DNA of 59,084 bases from an uncultured Clostridia bacterium (GTDB lineage: Bacteria > Bacillota > Clostridia > Oscillospirales > Acutalibacteraceae). The translations under genes and the position numbers were made by a program. The notes beneath the pieces are model-generated. The model ran no database searches. It saw nothing but the letters and a program-made list of their open reading frames with translations, and was not told the DNA's origin. Where the stretch lies: NCBI GenBank assembly GCA_944380875.1, contig CALWJA010000095.1, forward strand, positions 1 to 59,084, given 5' to 3'. Below are positions 8,096 to 17,720 of this stretch, piece by piece. Numbering within the stretch: the first letter of the stretch is position 1; each line of letters starts with the position of its first letter.

Positions 8096-9376
8096 TTACG
8101 GCCGATAAATCAGATCCTCTCGGGCCGGACCGTTGGCAACCATTCCAATATGAACCCCCAGCGCTTTTTCTGCAAACTCTACATACTTCCTCGCATTTTC
8201 AGGCAAATCCTCATATTTGCGGATTCCGCGGATATCACACTTCCAGCCGGGCAAAACTTCCAGAATCGGTTTACATCTCTTTAATTCACTGGTGGTGGGG
8301 AAATAGTCAATGCGTTTTCCATCCAGCTCGTATGCCACGCAGACAGGAATCTCATCCAGATATCCAAGAGCATCCAATACAGTGAAGGCTACTGTAGTAG
8401 CCCCTTGCACCTGGCAGCCATAACGGCTGGCCACCAAATCCAACCAGCCCATACGGCGGGGTCTTCCAGTAGTTGCTCCGTACTCACCGCCATCTCCTCC
8501 GCGGCGGCGGAGTTCATCTGCTTCTTCACCGAATATTTCACTGACAAATTCACCGGCTCCAACAGCACTGGAATACGCCTTAACCACTGTTACAATTTCT
8601 TTGATCTCATAAGGAGGAACTCCGGCTCCTATAGCGCCATAACCTGCCAAAGTGGAACTGGATGTTACCATGGGATAGATACCAAAATCCGGATCTTTCA
8701 AGGAACCCAACTGTCCCTCCAGAAGAATCGTTTTTCCTTCCTTTACCGCTTCATGCAGCAGCGTTACCGTATCTGCAACATAAGGGGCGATAGCCTCCTT
8801 ATATTCCATCAGTTTCGCGTACACTTCATCTTCCTGCAATTCCGGCTGATGATACAGCTCCCGGAACAATACATTTTTTATTCCCAGCACATGCCGAATC
8901 TGTTCCCGGATTTCTTCTTCATCGGCAAAAAGCTGGCTTACCTGGAAACCGATTTTCGCAAATTTATCGGAATAGAAGGGAGCTATTCCGGATTTTGTGG
9001 AACCAAAAGACTTAGAAGAAAGCCGGGCTTCCTCATACGTATCCTGGGCTACATGATACGGCATCACTACCTGTGCCCTGTTGCTGATTACAATATGCGG
9101 TTTGGGCACTCCGCGTTCCTCCAGAGACCGCATTTCTTTTACGAAATTATCCACACTGAAAGCTACGCCATTTCCAATAATATTGGTAACGTGCTCGTAA
9201 AAAACACCGGAAGGAAGCTGATGAAGGGCAAATTTACCATAATTATTGACAATTGTATGCCCTGCGTTGCTGCCGCCCTGAAAACGAATAACAATATCGG
9301 AACTGGCGGCCAATGCATCCGTAATTTTTCCTTTTCCTTCGTCGCCCCAACAGGCTCCTACGATTGCTTTTACCAT
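8096..9376 (-). CDS. purA: Adenylosuccinate synthetase
   Basis: First committed step from IMP to AMP: GTP-dependent condensation with aspartate. The 426-residue protein carries the N-terminal GDEGKGK phosphate loop (residues ~11-17), SNAGHTIV with the catalytic His, the IMP-binding DPDFGIYPMVTSS region and GTTTGRPRRMGWLD. The usual Gln of the first motif is Cys here (ACWGDEGKGK). Slightly below usual size difference is not notable. Downstream of purB and upstream of glmS on one strand; the 102-nt gap to purB has no clear terminator, so co-transcription is plausible. Confidence 0.97.
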   Translation of the reverse strand: MVKAIVGACWGDEGKGKITDALAASSDIVIRFQGGSNAGHTIVNNYGKFALHQLPSGVFYEHVTNIIGNGVAFSVDNFVKEMRSLEERGVPKPHIVISNRAQVVMPYHVAQDTYEEARLSSKSFGSTKSGIAPFYSDKFAKIGFQVSQLFADEEEIREQIRHVLGIKNVLFRELYHQPELQEDEVYAKLMEYKEAIAPYVADTVTLLHEAVKEGKTILLEGQLGSLKDPDFGIYPMVTSSSTLAGYGAIGAGVPPYEIKEIVTVVKAYSSAVGAGEFVSEIFGEEADELRRRGGDGGEYGATTGRPRRMGWLDLVASRYGCQVQGATTVAFTVLDALGYLDEIPVCVAYELDGKRIDYFPTTSELKRCKPILEVLPGWKCDIRGIRKYEDLPENARKYVEFAEKALGVHIGMVANGPAREDLIYRP

Positions 9377-9478
9377 ATTTCAATGCACCTACTACTTTCA
9401 TTTAATATGCAAAAGAAAAGCATAGCTTTCTCTGCTAGACTCTGGTTTCCACTACATATTCTGCTTTTTCGCAGATCC

Positions 9479-10909
9479 TTATACATTAATTTCCGCTTTC
9501 TCGTCTCCGATATCCGTATATTTTTCCAACACCGGGCCCACTACACCGGAAATAAATTCCTCAGTCTGCTGTGGGGCACGGCCCACATATTTTTCAGGGC
9601 TTACGATAGAATTCAATTCTTCCAGTGTAACACCGAAAATCGGGTCTCCGGCAATACGCGCCAACAGATCGTTTTCGCCGCCTTCTTCTTTAATGACCTT
9701 AGAAGCCGCCATAGAATGCACCCGGATTCTTTCATGAAGCTGCTGCCGATCCGCACCGCGCTTTACTGCATCCATCATAATGTTTTCCGTAGCCATAAAG
9801 GGCAGTTCTTTGCGCAGACGCTGCTCAATAACCTTCGGATATACTACCAGACCATCCGTTACATTCAGATACAGGTTAAGGATACCGTCCACCGCCAAGA
9901 AGGCTTCCGGTACACTGATACGTTTATTAGCGGAATCATCCAACGTTCTCTCGAACCACTGGGTTGCAGCCGTGATGGCCGGATTCAGGCTGTCTGCAAT
10001 CACATAGCGGGCAAGAGAAGCGATTCTTTCGGAACGCATGGGATTCCTCTTATAGGCCATGGCAGAGGAACCAATCTGGTTTTTCTCAAAAGGTTCTTCT
10101 ACTTCTTTCAGATGCTGCAAAAGACGGATGTCATTGGAAAATTTCGCTGCGCTCTGGGCGATTCCGCTGAGAATGGAAAGAATCTGGCTGTCGAGCTTTC
10201 TGGAATAGGTCTGACCAGAAACCGGGAAGCAAGCCGTATATCCCATCTTTTCCGCTATAAGCTGATCCAGCTTTTTGACTTTTTCATGGTCGCCGTCAAA
10301 CAGCTCCAGGAAACTTGCCTGGGTACCTGTTGTACCTTTAGAGCCTAACAGCTTTGCCTTGGAAAGCTGATATTCCACATCTTCCAGATCCATCAGAAGA
10401 TCCTGAAGCCAGAGAGAAGCACGTTTTCCTACTGTCGTGGGCTGAGCAGGCTGAAAATGTGTAAATGCCAAAGTGGGGAGATCCTTATACTCCATGGCAA
10501 ATTTGGAAAGGGCTCGAATCACAAGCACCAGTTTTTTCTGAATCAGACGGAGCGCTTCCGTCATTACGATTACATCCGTATTATCTCCCACATAGCAGGA
10601 TGTAGCCCCAAGATGGATAATAGGGCGGGCTTTGGGGCACTGCTCTCCAAAGGCGTATACATGGGACATAACATCGTGACGGACAACCTTTTCCCTAGCC
10701 TCCGCTACTTCATAATTGATGTCATCCTGAAAGGCTATCATCTCATCAATCTGATCCTGGCTAATAGGCAAACCAAGCTCTTTTTCCGCCTGCGCAAGGG
10801 CGATCCAAAGACGGCGCCAGGTTCTGAACTTTTTATCAGGGGAAAACAGAAATTTCATTTCTGCGTCGGCATACCGCGCTGACAAAGGGGATTCATAGGT
10901 ATTATTCAT
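9479..10909 (-). CDS. purB: Adenylosuccinate lyase
   Basis: Cleaves fumarate from adenylosuccinate and from SAICAR, acting in both the IMP and AMP branches. The 476-residue helical protein has the fumarase/aspartase superfamily signature SSAMAYKRNPMRSERI, an HLGATSCYVGDNTD active-site segment and FTHFQPAQPTTVGKR carrying the catalytic His. Start ATG at 10909 (MNNTYESPLS) is chosen because GGAG sits 9 nt upstream; 14 further in-frame codons upstream have no site and no family similarity. It follows purC after a 178-nt gap that holds a hairpin. Confidence 0.96.
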   Translation of the reverse strand: MNNTYESPLSARYADAEMKFLFSPDKKFRTWRRLWIALAQAEKELGLPISQDQIDEMIAFQDDINYEVAEAREKVVRHDVMSHVYAFGEQCPKARPIIHLGATSCYVGDNTDVIVMTEALRLIQKKLVLVIRALSKFAMEYKDLPTLAFTHFQPAQPTTVGKRASLWLQDLLMDLEDVEYQLSKAKLLGSKGTTGTQASFLELFDGDHEKVKKLDQLIAEKMGYTACFPVSGQTYSRKLDSQILSILSGIAQSAAKFSNDIRLLQHLKEVEEPFEKNQIGSSAMAYKRNPMRSERIASLARYVIADSLNPAITAATQWFERTLDDSANKRISVPEAFLAVDGILNLYLNVTDGLVVYPKVIEQRLRKELPFMATENIMMDAVKRGADRQQLHERIRVHSMAASKVIKEEGGENDLLARIAGDPIFGVTLEELNSIVSPEKYVGRAPQQTEEFISGVVGPVLEKYTDIGDEKAEINV

Positions 10910-10992
10910 AATATTGTCTCCGTTCTCTCTAAATTCTTGGGATTCAACCATTTCAGGATTTTTTTGCTTTGGATTCTGCGGAAAGCAAGAAA

Positions 10993-11027
10993 CCGGAGGG
11001 AAGATATTTGCATCTCTTCTCCTCCGG
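10993..11027 (-). terminator. Hairpin in the purC-purB gap
   Basis: Arms CCGGAGG-GAAGAT (10993-11006) and ATCTCTTCT-CCTCCGG (11012-11027) form a strong imperfect stem. On the minus strand it is followed by TTTCTTGC rather than a clean T-run, so it may be a weak terminator or an mRNA-stabilising hairpin setting the purC:purB ratio. Confidence 0.45.
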
Positions 11028-11087
11028 CCTTATCAGCCGGGGAAACCCGGACTGTATGTTGCCTGGCAGAAAGCATCCTGCTGCAAT

Positions 11088-11795
11088 TTACTGAAGTCCT
11101 ACGCGCTTCATCATTTCAGCATATGCTTCTTCTACTCCGCCCATATCTCTGCGGAAACGGTCTTTATCCAGCTTTTCATGTGTATGAATATCCCAGAACC
11201 GGCAAGTATCCGGGGAAATCTCATCCGCAAGCAGGATTTCACCGTTAAAGCGGCCGAATTCCAGTTTAAAGTCAATGAGTTCCACATCTACGCTCTTGAA
11301 GAATTCACACATTACTTCGTTAACCTTCATAGCCATGGAAGCAATCGTATCAATATCTTCGCGGGTAGCATATCCGGCAGCAAGGATATGATATTCGTTG
11401 ACCATAGGATCACCCAAGGAATCATCCTTATAGGAAAATTCCAGCACAGTGGTCTTAAGCTCTGTACCTTCTTCCATACCAAGGCGCTTTGCCATGCTGC
11501 CTGCAGCTTTATTGCGGATAATAACCTCCAGCGGAACAATCTCTACTTTTTTCACCAGAGTTTCCCGATCGCTGAGTTCTTCCACAAAATGTGTCTTAAC
11601 GCCATGCTTCTCCAAAAGCTGGAACATATAGTTAGACATTTTGTTATTCACGACACCCTTACCGGTAATGGTGCCCTTTTTAAGGCCGTTGAACGCCGTG
11701 GCGTCGTCCTTATACTCTACGATGCAGTAATTCGGATCATCCGTTGCGAATACCTTCTTGGCTTTTCCTTCATACATAAGCTCACATTTTTTCAT
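11088..11795 (-). CDS. purC: SAICAR synthetase (phosphoribosylaminoimidazole-succinocarboxamide synthase)
   Basis: Joins aspartate to CAIR in de novo IMP synthesis. The 235-residue protein has [10 protein letters not shown] at the N terminus (nucleotide-binding strand), [21 protein letters not shown] and [14 protein letters not shown], all diagnostic. The ATG at 11795 has GGGAGG 7-9 nt upstream; the frame stays open to 11864 but that extension has no site and no similarity. Other early purine genes (purF, purD, purE, purL, purM, purN, purH) are not in the window, so the pathway is split. Confidence 0.96.
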   Translation of the reverse strand: MKKCELMYEGKAKKVFATDDPNYCIVEYKDDATAFNGLKKGTITGKGVVNNKMSNYMFQLLEKHGVKTHFVEELSDRETLVKKVEIVPLEVIIRNKAAGSMAKRLGMEEGTELKTTVLEFSYKDDSLGDPMVNEYHILAAGYATREDIDTIASMAMKVNEVMCEFFKSVDVELIDFKLEFGRFNGEILLADEISPDTCRFWDIHTHEKLDKDRFRRDMGGVEEAYAEMMKRVGLQ

Positions 11796-11886
11796 AGCCG
11801 TAGCCTCCCATTTCCTTATTTTGATTTCCGCCTGTTTTTTATAGTAAGAGTTAAACTGAAACAACCGCTTTAACTATACGACTTCC

Positions 11887-12720
11887 TTATACCGAAATCG
11901 TTCCTTCAAAGACAAATTCCGCCGGTCCACTCATAAAAAGTTCTCCGGCGTCCTGGGGCCATTCAATGGAAAGATCCCCTCCCAGAAGGTGAACTGTAAC
12001 ATTTCTTTGGGTTTTTCCCGTTGCTATTGCAGCCGCTACAGCAGCACAGGCTCCCGTGCCACATGCCATAGTTTCCCCGGAACCTCTCTCCCACACCCGC
12101 ATTTCCAACTCCGCAGAATTCATTACACGGATAAATTCTACATTTACACCTTCCGGAAACATAGGAGAATGTTCCAAAGCAGATCCAATGCGTTCCACAG
12201 GAAAATGTTTAACATCGTCCACAAAAATCACACAGTGGGGATTTCCCATCGAAACACAGGTTACATCATAGATTTGACCACATACTTCAACAGCTGTTTC
12301 CAAAACCGGTTCTGTGTATCCAGAAACAGGGATCTTCTCCGGAGAAAATTCCGGTGTGCCCATAGCAACCTTAATGGAAGCCACTTTTTCGTTCTGAACC
12401 GTAAGATACAGCGTCTTTACGCCGCTCAATGTATCTATTTTCAGAACATCCCGCCGGGCAATTCCTTTTTCGTAAACATACTTTCCTACACACCGAATCC
12501 CGTTTCCGCACATCATGGCGCGGGAACCATCTGCATTATACAGATCCATCATGGCGTCTCCGTTGGGTGTGGGGCGAATGAGAATCAATCCATCGGAACC
12601 AATCCCAAAATGACGGTCGCTGAGCCGGACGGACAGAGCCGCAGGATCGTCAACGGTTTCTTCAAAGCAATTCACATAAATATAATCGTTGCCGATTCCC
12701 TGCATTTTTGTAAACTTCAT
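11887..12720 (-). CDS. dapF: Diaminopimelate epimerase
   Basis: Interconverts LL- and meso-diaminopimelate, giving the peptidoglycan cross-linking residue and the lysine precursor. The 277-residue protein has two-fold DapF domains with both catalytic cysteines: Cys71 in MMCGNGIRC and the second near residue 218 in MACGTGACA, plus the N-terminal KMQGIGNDYIYV. Ribosome binding site AGGAAAG-like just before the ATG. It stands alone among nitrogen and purine genes, between glnA and purC; no other dap genes are present here. Confidence 0.96.
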   Translation of the reverse strand: MKFTKMQGIGNDYIYVNCFEETVDDPAALSVRLSDRHFGIGSDGLILIRPTPNGDAMMDLYNADGSRAMMCGNGIRCVGKYVYEKGIARRDVLKIDTLSGVKTLYLTVQNEKVASIKVAMGTPEFSPEKIPVSGYTEPVLETAVEVCGQIYDVTCVSMGNPHCVIFVDDVKHFPVERIGSALEHSPMFPEGVNVEFIRVMNSAELEMRVWERGSGETMACGTGACAAVAAAIATGKTQRNVTVHLLGGDLSIEWPQDAGELFMSGPAEFVFEGTISV

Positions 12721-12735
12721 AGACTTTCCTCCAAA

Positions 12736-12750
12736 CTGCCAAAACGGCAG
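12736..12750 (-). terminator. Short hairpin after glnA
   Basis: CTGCC / GGCAG stem with a short loop, followed on the minus strand by TTTGG. It is too small to be a confident terminator; partial read-through from glnA into dapF is likely. Confidence 0.3.
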
Positions 12751-12776
12751 CCAATGGAATTTCCCTTTAGCAAGAC

Positions 12777-14105
12777 TTAAAATTTATTGAGATACCGCTC
12801 GATTTCCCACTGGGAAACTCTTGTGGAATACTCACGCCACTCCTGCTTCTTTGCTTCCACATATTTCTCAAACACATGGTCGCCCAGAGCTTTCCGGATA
12901 AAGGGATCCTGCTTCATATAATGGATCGCTTCATTGAGAGTGGAAGGCAGATTTTCTATATTCTGCTCCTCTCTTTCCTTTTCGGACATATCGTAAATAT
13001 TGGCAGATACAGCCTCCGGAGGCATTCTGTCTTCCCGAATGCCCTCCAAACCCGCGGCAAGCAAAACAGCAAACACCAGATACGGGTTGCAGGAAGGATC
13101 CGGCGAACGCAGTTCCACTCGTGTGCCTGTCCCCCGAGTTGCGGGCACCCGAATCAATGCGCTGCGGTTGCTGACTGTCCACGCAATATAGCAGGGAGCT
13201 TCATAACCGGGTACCAGTCTTTTATAGGAATTTACAAGGGGATTCGTAATAGCGGACACTCCCTTAATATGATGCAGGATACCTGCAATGAAATTCAACG
13301 CTATATGGCTCAGACCATTTGGCGATTCAGGATCATAGAAAGCATTTTTTCCATCCTTAAACAAACTCATATTGGTATGCATACCGGATCCGGCTTCACC
13401 AAAGAGAGGCTTCGGCATAAAGGTAGCGCATACTCCGTGGGCATCCGCCGCAGATTTAACCACCATTTTAAAGGTATGGATATTATCCGCAGCTGTAAGC
13501 GCTTCGCTGTATTTAAAATCAATTTCATGCTGCGCTACTGCACATTCATGGTGGGAAGCTTCAATTTCAAAGCCCATCTCCTCCAAGATTAGGCAGATAT
13601 CACGACGGCAGCTTTCTCCCACATCCGAGGGACCCATATCGAAATACCCGGCAGTATCATATGTAACGGTGGTGGAATGGCCGTGTTCATCCCGGTTAAA
13701 AAGGAAGAATTCGCATTCCGGCCCAACATTGAATGTATACCCCATCTGGGCGGCTTCCTGCAATACTCTTCTGAGTATGCTGCGGGGATCGCCTTCAAAA
13801 GGTGTTCCGTCAGGCTTATACACGTCGCAGATCAATCGGGCGATCTTTCCCTTTTTATGCCAGGGAAGGATGCAGAAGGTATCCAGGTCCGGACGCAGAT
13901 ACATATCGGATTCTTCAATGCGCACAAAGCCTTCAATGGAAGATCCATCAAACATGCACTCGTTATCCAGAGCTTTTTTGGCCTGGCTGCGGGTTATGGC
14001 CACATTTTTCAAAGAACCGAAAATATCGCTGAACTGCAGCCGGATAAATTTGACATCGTTTTCTTCTAAGATGCGAAGGATGTCCTCTTTCGTATATTTT
14101 GCCAT
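12777..14105 (-). CDS. glnA: Glutamine synthetase type I (GSI-alpha size class)
   Basis: Assimilates ammonium into glutamine with ATP. The 442-residue protein is of the short GSI-alpha type: beta-grasp N-terminal domain ([18 protein letters not shown]), [21 protein letters not shown], the metal-binding ECEFFLF segment, [21 protein letters not shown] and the [10 protein letters not shown] adenylation-loop region. No Tyr-adenylylation-type GSI-beta insertion is seen. ATG at 14105 follows AGGAGG by 9 nt. Its promoter lies at 14200-14228 and a terminator-like hairpin sits between promoter and start. Divergent from gdhA. Confidence 0.97.
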   Translation of the reverse strand: MAKYTKEDILRILEENDVKFIRLQFSDIFGSLKNVAITRSQAKKALDNECMFDGSSIEGFVRIEESDMYLRPDLDTFCILPWHKKGKIARLICDVYKPDGTPFEGDPRSILRRVLQEAAQMGYTFNVGPECEFFLFNRDEHGHSTTVTYDTAGYFDMGPSDVGESCRRDICLILEEMGFEIEASHHECAVAQHEIDFKYSEALTAADNIHTFKMVVKSAADAHGVCATFMPKPLFGEAGSGMHTNMSLFKDGKNAFYDPESPNGLSHIALNFIAGILHHIKGVSAITNPLVNSYKRLVPGYEAPCYIAWTVSNRSALIRVPATRGTGTRVELRSPDPSCNPYLVFAVLLAAGLEGIREDRMPPEAVSANIYDMSEKEREEQNIENLPSTLNEAIHYMKQDPFIRKALGDHVFEKYVEAKKQEWREYSTRVSQWEIERYLNKF

Positions 14106-14125
14106 GAATGCATATCCTCCTAAAA

Positions 14126-14168
14126 TAAAAATAACAAGGCCGCTCCCCGAAAAAAGAACCTCCTTGTT
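14126..14168 (-). promoter_or_regulatory. Terminator-like hairpin in the glnA leader
   Basis: Arms AACAAGG (14162-14168) and CCTTGTT (14133-14139) enclose a 22-nt loop that includes an AAGGAGG-like sequence. The 3' arm is followed on the minus strand by ATTTTTATTTTA and then the glnA ribosome binding site. This geometry, between a good promoter and the gene, is that of an attenuator. No known glutamine riboswitch consensus was recognised. Confidence 0.5.
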
Positions 14169-14199
14169 AATTTGACAGTCTGCTTTCATAACCATTCAT

Positions 14200-14228
14200 A
14201 TTTTAGTATATTTCCCCATATGTGTCAA
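14200..14228 (-). promoter_or_regulatory. Sigma-A-type promoter of glnA
   Basis: On the minus strand TTGACA (14228-14223), a 17-nt spacer and TAAAAT (14205-14200). The expected start near 14193 gives a leader of about 88 nt. Confidence 0.7.
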
Positions 14229-14387
14229 TCGTCTGAGGTCCGTTTTTCGGATTCTGTTCCGCTTTTTAGAAACATGCACAAAAATCGTTTCTCAGAAAGG
14301 AAAAATCCTGTTTTGAGACAACCATCAGCTGCAACATTTTAAAAAAATCCTGCAATAAATTCAAAAAATATTTCTATTATTCACTTA

Positions 14388-14417
14388 TTAACATTATTTT
14401 AAGAATAATTTTATGAT
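14388..14417 (+). promoter_or_regulatory. Probable promoter of gdhA
   Basis: TTAACA (14388-14393), an 18-nt spacer and TATGAT (14412-14417), each 5 of 6 to consensus, about 60 nt upstream of the gdhA ATG. It diverges from the glnA promoter 160 nt away. Confidence 0.5.
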
Positions 14418-14465
14418 AAACTTGTAAAGTCAGGTGTTGACAATTTTTAGGTGAAGCGATATTAG

Positions 14466-15809
<1,344 letters not shown>

Positions 15810-15840
15810 AAGCAAAAGCCTTAACTAGGCACCTATTATG

Positions 15841-15864
15841 AAAAGCCGGAGAAATCCGGCTTTT
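15841..15864 (+). terminator. Terminator of gdhA
   Basis: AAAAGCCGGA / TCCGGCTTTT stem followed by CTTTTATTTT, 31 nt after the stop. Confidence 0.85.
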
Positions 15865-15892
15865 CTTTTATTTTATCTACGAAGTAAAATAA

Positions 15893-15931
15893 AGCCTCTT
15901 TTCCCAGATAAAAGGAAAAGAGGCTTTTTGC
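15893..15931. terminator. Second, bidirectional hairpin terminator
   Basis: AAAGCCTCTTTTCC pairs with GGAAAAGAGGCTTT and is flanked by T-rich sequence on both sides. It backs up gdhA termination and could also stop transcription arriving from rlmH. Confidence 0.75.
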
Positions 15932-16282
15932 ATTTTATACACTTCTTAAATTTTGCAAACCCTTGCAATAAAAAACACCGCTATACATAGTTAGAATTTT
16001 TCTTAATCTCTTCCATCCTGTTTCTTTGGATCCATGAGAGTATCCAGGATATTCCCATATCAAATAGGCCTCACAAAACAAGCAGCGGCTTACTCCGTTT
16101 ATAGGAAAACAGCACATTCATTTCTAAATACTCTATTTTATAGATTAAATATTAATTGATTATTATATCATGTTTCAATATTAGTTTACATTTTTTCGAA
16201 ATTGTGCTCTTGCGCCTATCACACCGCTTCATAAATAAATCCCTGTAAACCGCCTGTAATGCAGTTACCAATATTCACTCAT
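15932..16282. other. Intergenic region, no gene recognised
   Basis: About 350 nt between the gdhA terminators and the 3' end of rlmH. It is AT-rich, and its short frames lack ribosome binding sites and coding character. The right edge is the rlmH stop region, which is a known insertion target in staphylococci, but I see no flanking repeat or integrase remnant. Confidence 0.5.
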
Positions 16283-16762
16283 CTATTTATGATATTTTCC
16301 ATTGTTTTGGATTTGAAAAGCCCGATAAATCTGCTCGCAAAGCATAACTCTGGCCAGTTGATGAGGAAAGGTCATGGGGCTCATGGAAAGCCGGAAATCT
16401 GCAGCCTTTTTCACATTTTCACTCAGACCAAAGGAACTTCCAATAAGAAAGGCCACAGAACTATACCCACGTAACGGAATTTTTTCCAGCATACCAGCTA
16501 ATTCTTCTGAGGCGGTGAGCTTTCCTTCGATACAAAGAGCGGCTCGCCAAGAACCTGCAGAAGCAGCCAAAAGCTTTTCCCCTTCTTCGGAAAGAGCATT
16601 GTCAATCTGGGATTGGGAAGGATTTTCCGGCAGCTTGCTTTCTGCAATCTCCTGAATAGAAAACCGGCAGAATCCATTCAGCCGCTTATCATATTCTGCA
16701 CAGGCATCCCGCCAATACCGTTCCTTGAGCTTTCCTACACAATAGATTTTAACCGTCAGCAT
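16283..16762 (-). CDS. rlmH: 23S rRNA (pseudouridine-1915-N3)-methyltransferase
   Basis: SPOUT methyltransferase that modifies helix 69 of 23S rRNA. The 159-residue protein starts MLTVKIYCVGKLKERYW and has the knot motif FLIGSSFGLSENVKKAAD plus LSMSPMTFPHQLARVMLCEQIYRAFQI and a terminal YHK, all hallmark RlmH. AAGGAG lies 5 nt before the ATG at 16762; six more in-frame codons upstream would swallow that site. It follows walJ by 33 nt, a linkage also known in staphylococci where walJ (vicX) lies near rlmH (orfX). Confidence 0.95.
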   Translation of the reverse strand: MLTVKIYCVGKLKERYWRDACAEYDKRLNGFCRFSIQEIAESKLPENPSQSQIDNALSEEGEKLLAASAGSWRAALCIEGKLTASEELAGMLEKIPLRGYSSVAFLIGSSFGLSENVKKAADFRLSMSPMTFPHQLARVMLCEQIYRAFQIQNNGKYHK

Positions 16763-16795
16763 TTGGAACTCCTTATCCACATAATAACCTTTATC

Positions 16796-17590
16796 TTAAA
16801 ATACAATAAAGCGGCCTGTCTCATTTTCCCTGGGCGCTACATTCAGTTCATAATCCAGCCCTTCTTTTAAGCCAGCCATAGTAAGACTGCATCGCGAAGT
16901 CTCGTATGCCAGATCCGGTGTATTATTTTCATGGCTGAGATGCGCCAGCCAAAAGCGTGTGGTACCTTTCTCTGCCAAACGAACCAATTCGCTTGCACAC
17001 GCCATATTGCTGAGATGCCCTCTTTGAGAAAGGATACGCTTTTTCAACGGATACGGATACGGACCGGAGCGCAGCATTCCTTCATCATGGTTCGATTCCA
17101 AAACCAGAAGATCCGCCCCCGAAACAGCGTCCCGCACTTCATCAGACATATATCCCAGGTCCGTAGCTACTGCGGCAACACGTCCATTTCCCATATCTAT
17201 CCGGAATCCAGCGCTTTCTGCACTGTCGTGGGAGGTGTGAAAAGAAGATATGTGCATCCCGGCGCATTCCATTCCTTCCGCCGGAATCGGTTCAGCGGAA
17301 AATTTATCCGTAAGGCATCCCGCTTCTTCCAATGCCCCTAAAGTACCTTCTGTAGCATAAACGGGTATATGATGCCTGGAAGCCAGAACGCGCAGCCCGC
17401 AAATATGATCGCTATGTTCATGGGTTATAAAGATCCCGCGCACCGCCTTCATTTCTAACCCGCAATTTTCCAGAGCAGCCGTCAGTTGTTTAGCGCTCCG
17501 GCCAGCATCAATTAGGATTCCGCTTTCAGCCGAACCAAAATAATATGCATTTCCGCTGCTGCCGCTGAACAGGGGGCAAAACCGCGCCAT
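16796..17590 (-). CDS. walJ: MBL-fold hydrolase of the WalJ/YycJ (VicX) type
   Basis: A 264-residue metallo-beta-lactamase-fold protein: FSGSSGNAYYFG near the N terminus, ILIDAGRSAKQL, the metal-binding THEHSDHICGL (about residue 65), HTSHDSAESAGFRI, VATDLGY and ESNHDEGML, then HLSNMACASEL and LAHLSHENN. The whole set of motifs is that of YycJ/WalJ, a putative 5'-3' DNA exonuclease-like enzyme linked to the WalRK cell-wall system. The ATG at 17590 has GGAGG 7 nt upstream. walR, walK, walH and walI are not in the window, but a WalR-type box lies upstream of the nearby M23 gene. Confidence 0.9.
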   Translation of the reverse strand: MARFCPLFSGSSGNAYYFGSAESGILIDAGRSAKQLTAALENCGLEMKAVRGIFITHEHSDHICGLRVLASRHHIPVYATEGTLGALEEAGCLTDKFSAEPIPAEGMECAGMHISSFHTSHDSAESAGFRIDMGNGRVAAVATDLGYMSDEVRDAVSGADLLVLESNHDEGMLRSGPYPYPLKKRILSQRGHLSNMACASELVRLAEKGTTRFWLAHLSHENNTPDLAYETSRCSLTMAGLKEGLDYELNVAPRENETGRFIVF

Positions 17591-17621
17591 ATATTCCCTC
17601 CAATACGTATGTATACACATT

Positions 17622-17656
17622 CAAAAAGGACCGGCGACAGACCCTATCGCCGGTCC
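17622..17656 (-). terminator. Terminator of murA
   Basis: Perfect 10-bp stem GGACCGGCGA / TCGCCGGTCC, followed on the minus strand by TTTTTGA. It separates murA from walJ-rlmH. Confidence 0.85.
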
Positions 17657-17720
17657 CTTGATTCTCAAATGCAAATCCGTCTTAAAAAACATTTCCTCTG
17701 CTTCTGCCTTATAAGCTAGT

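Noticed and set aside
8405-10348. 647-codon open frame antisense to purA and purB
   Set aside because: Spans two genes and their gap on the opposite strand and has no recognisable motifs; it is a codon-bias shadow.
11796-11886. Purine riboswitch before purC
   Set aside because: 91-nt gap without the conserved loop sequences of the purine aptamer.
15935-16117. 60-codon minus-strand frame past gdhA
   Set aside because: No ribosome binding site, odd composition and overlap with the terminator region.
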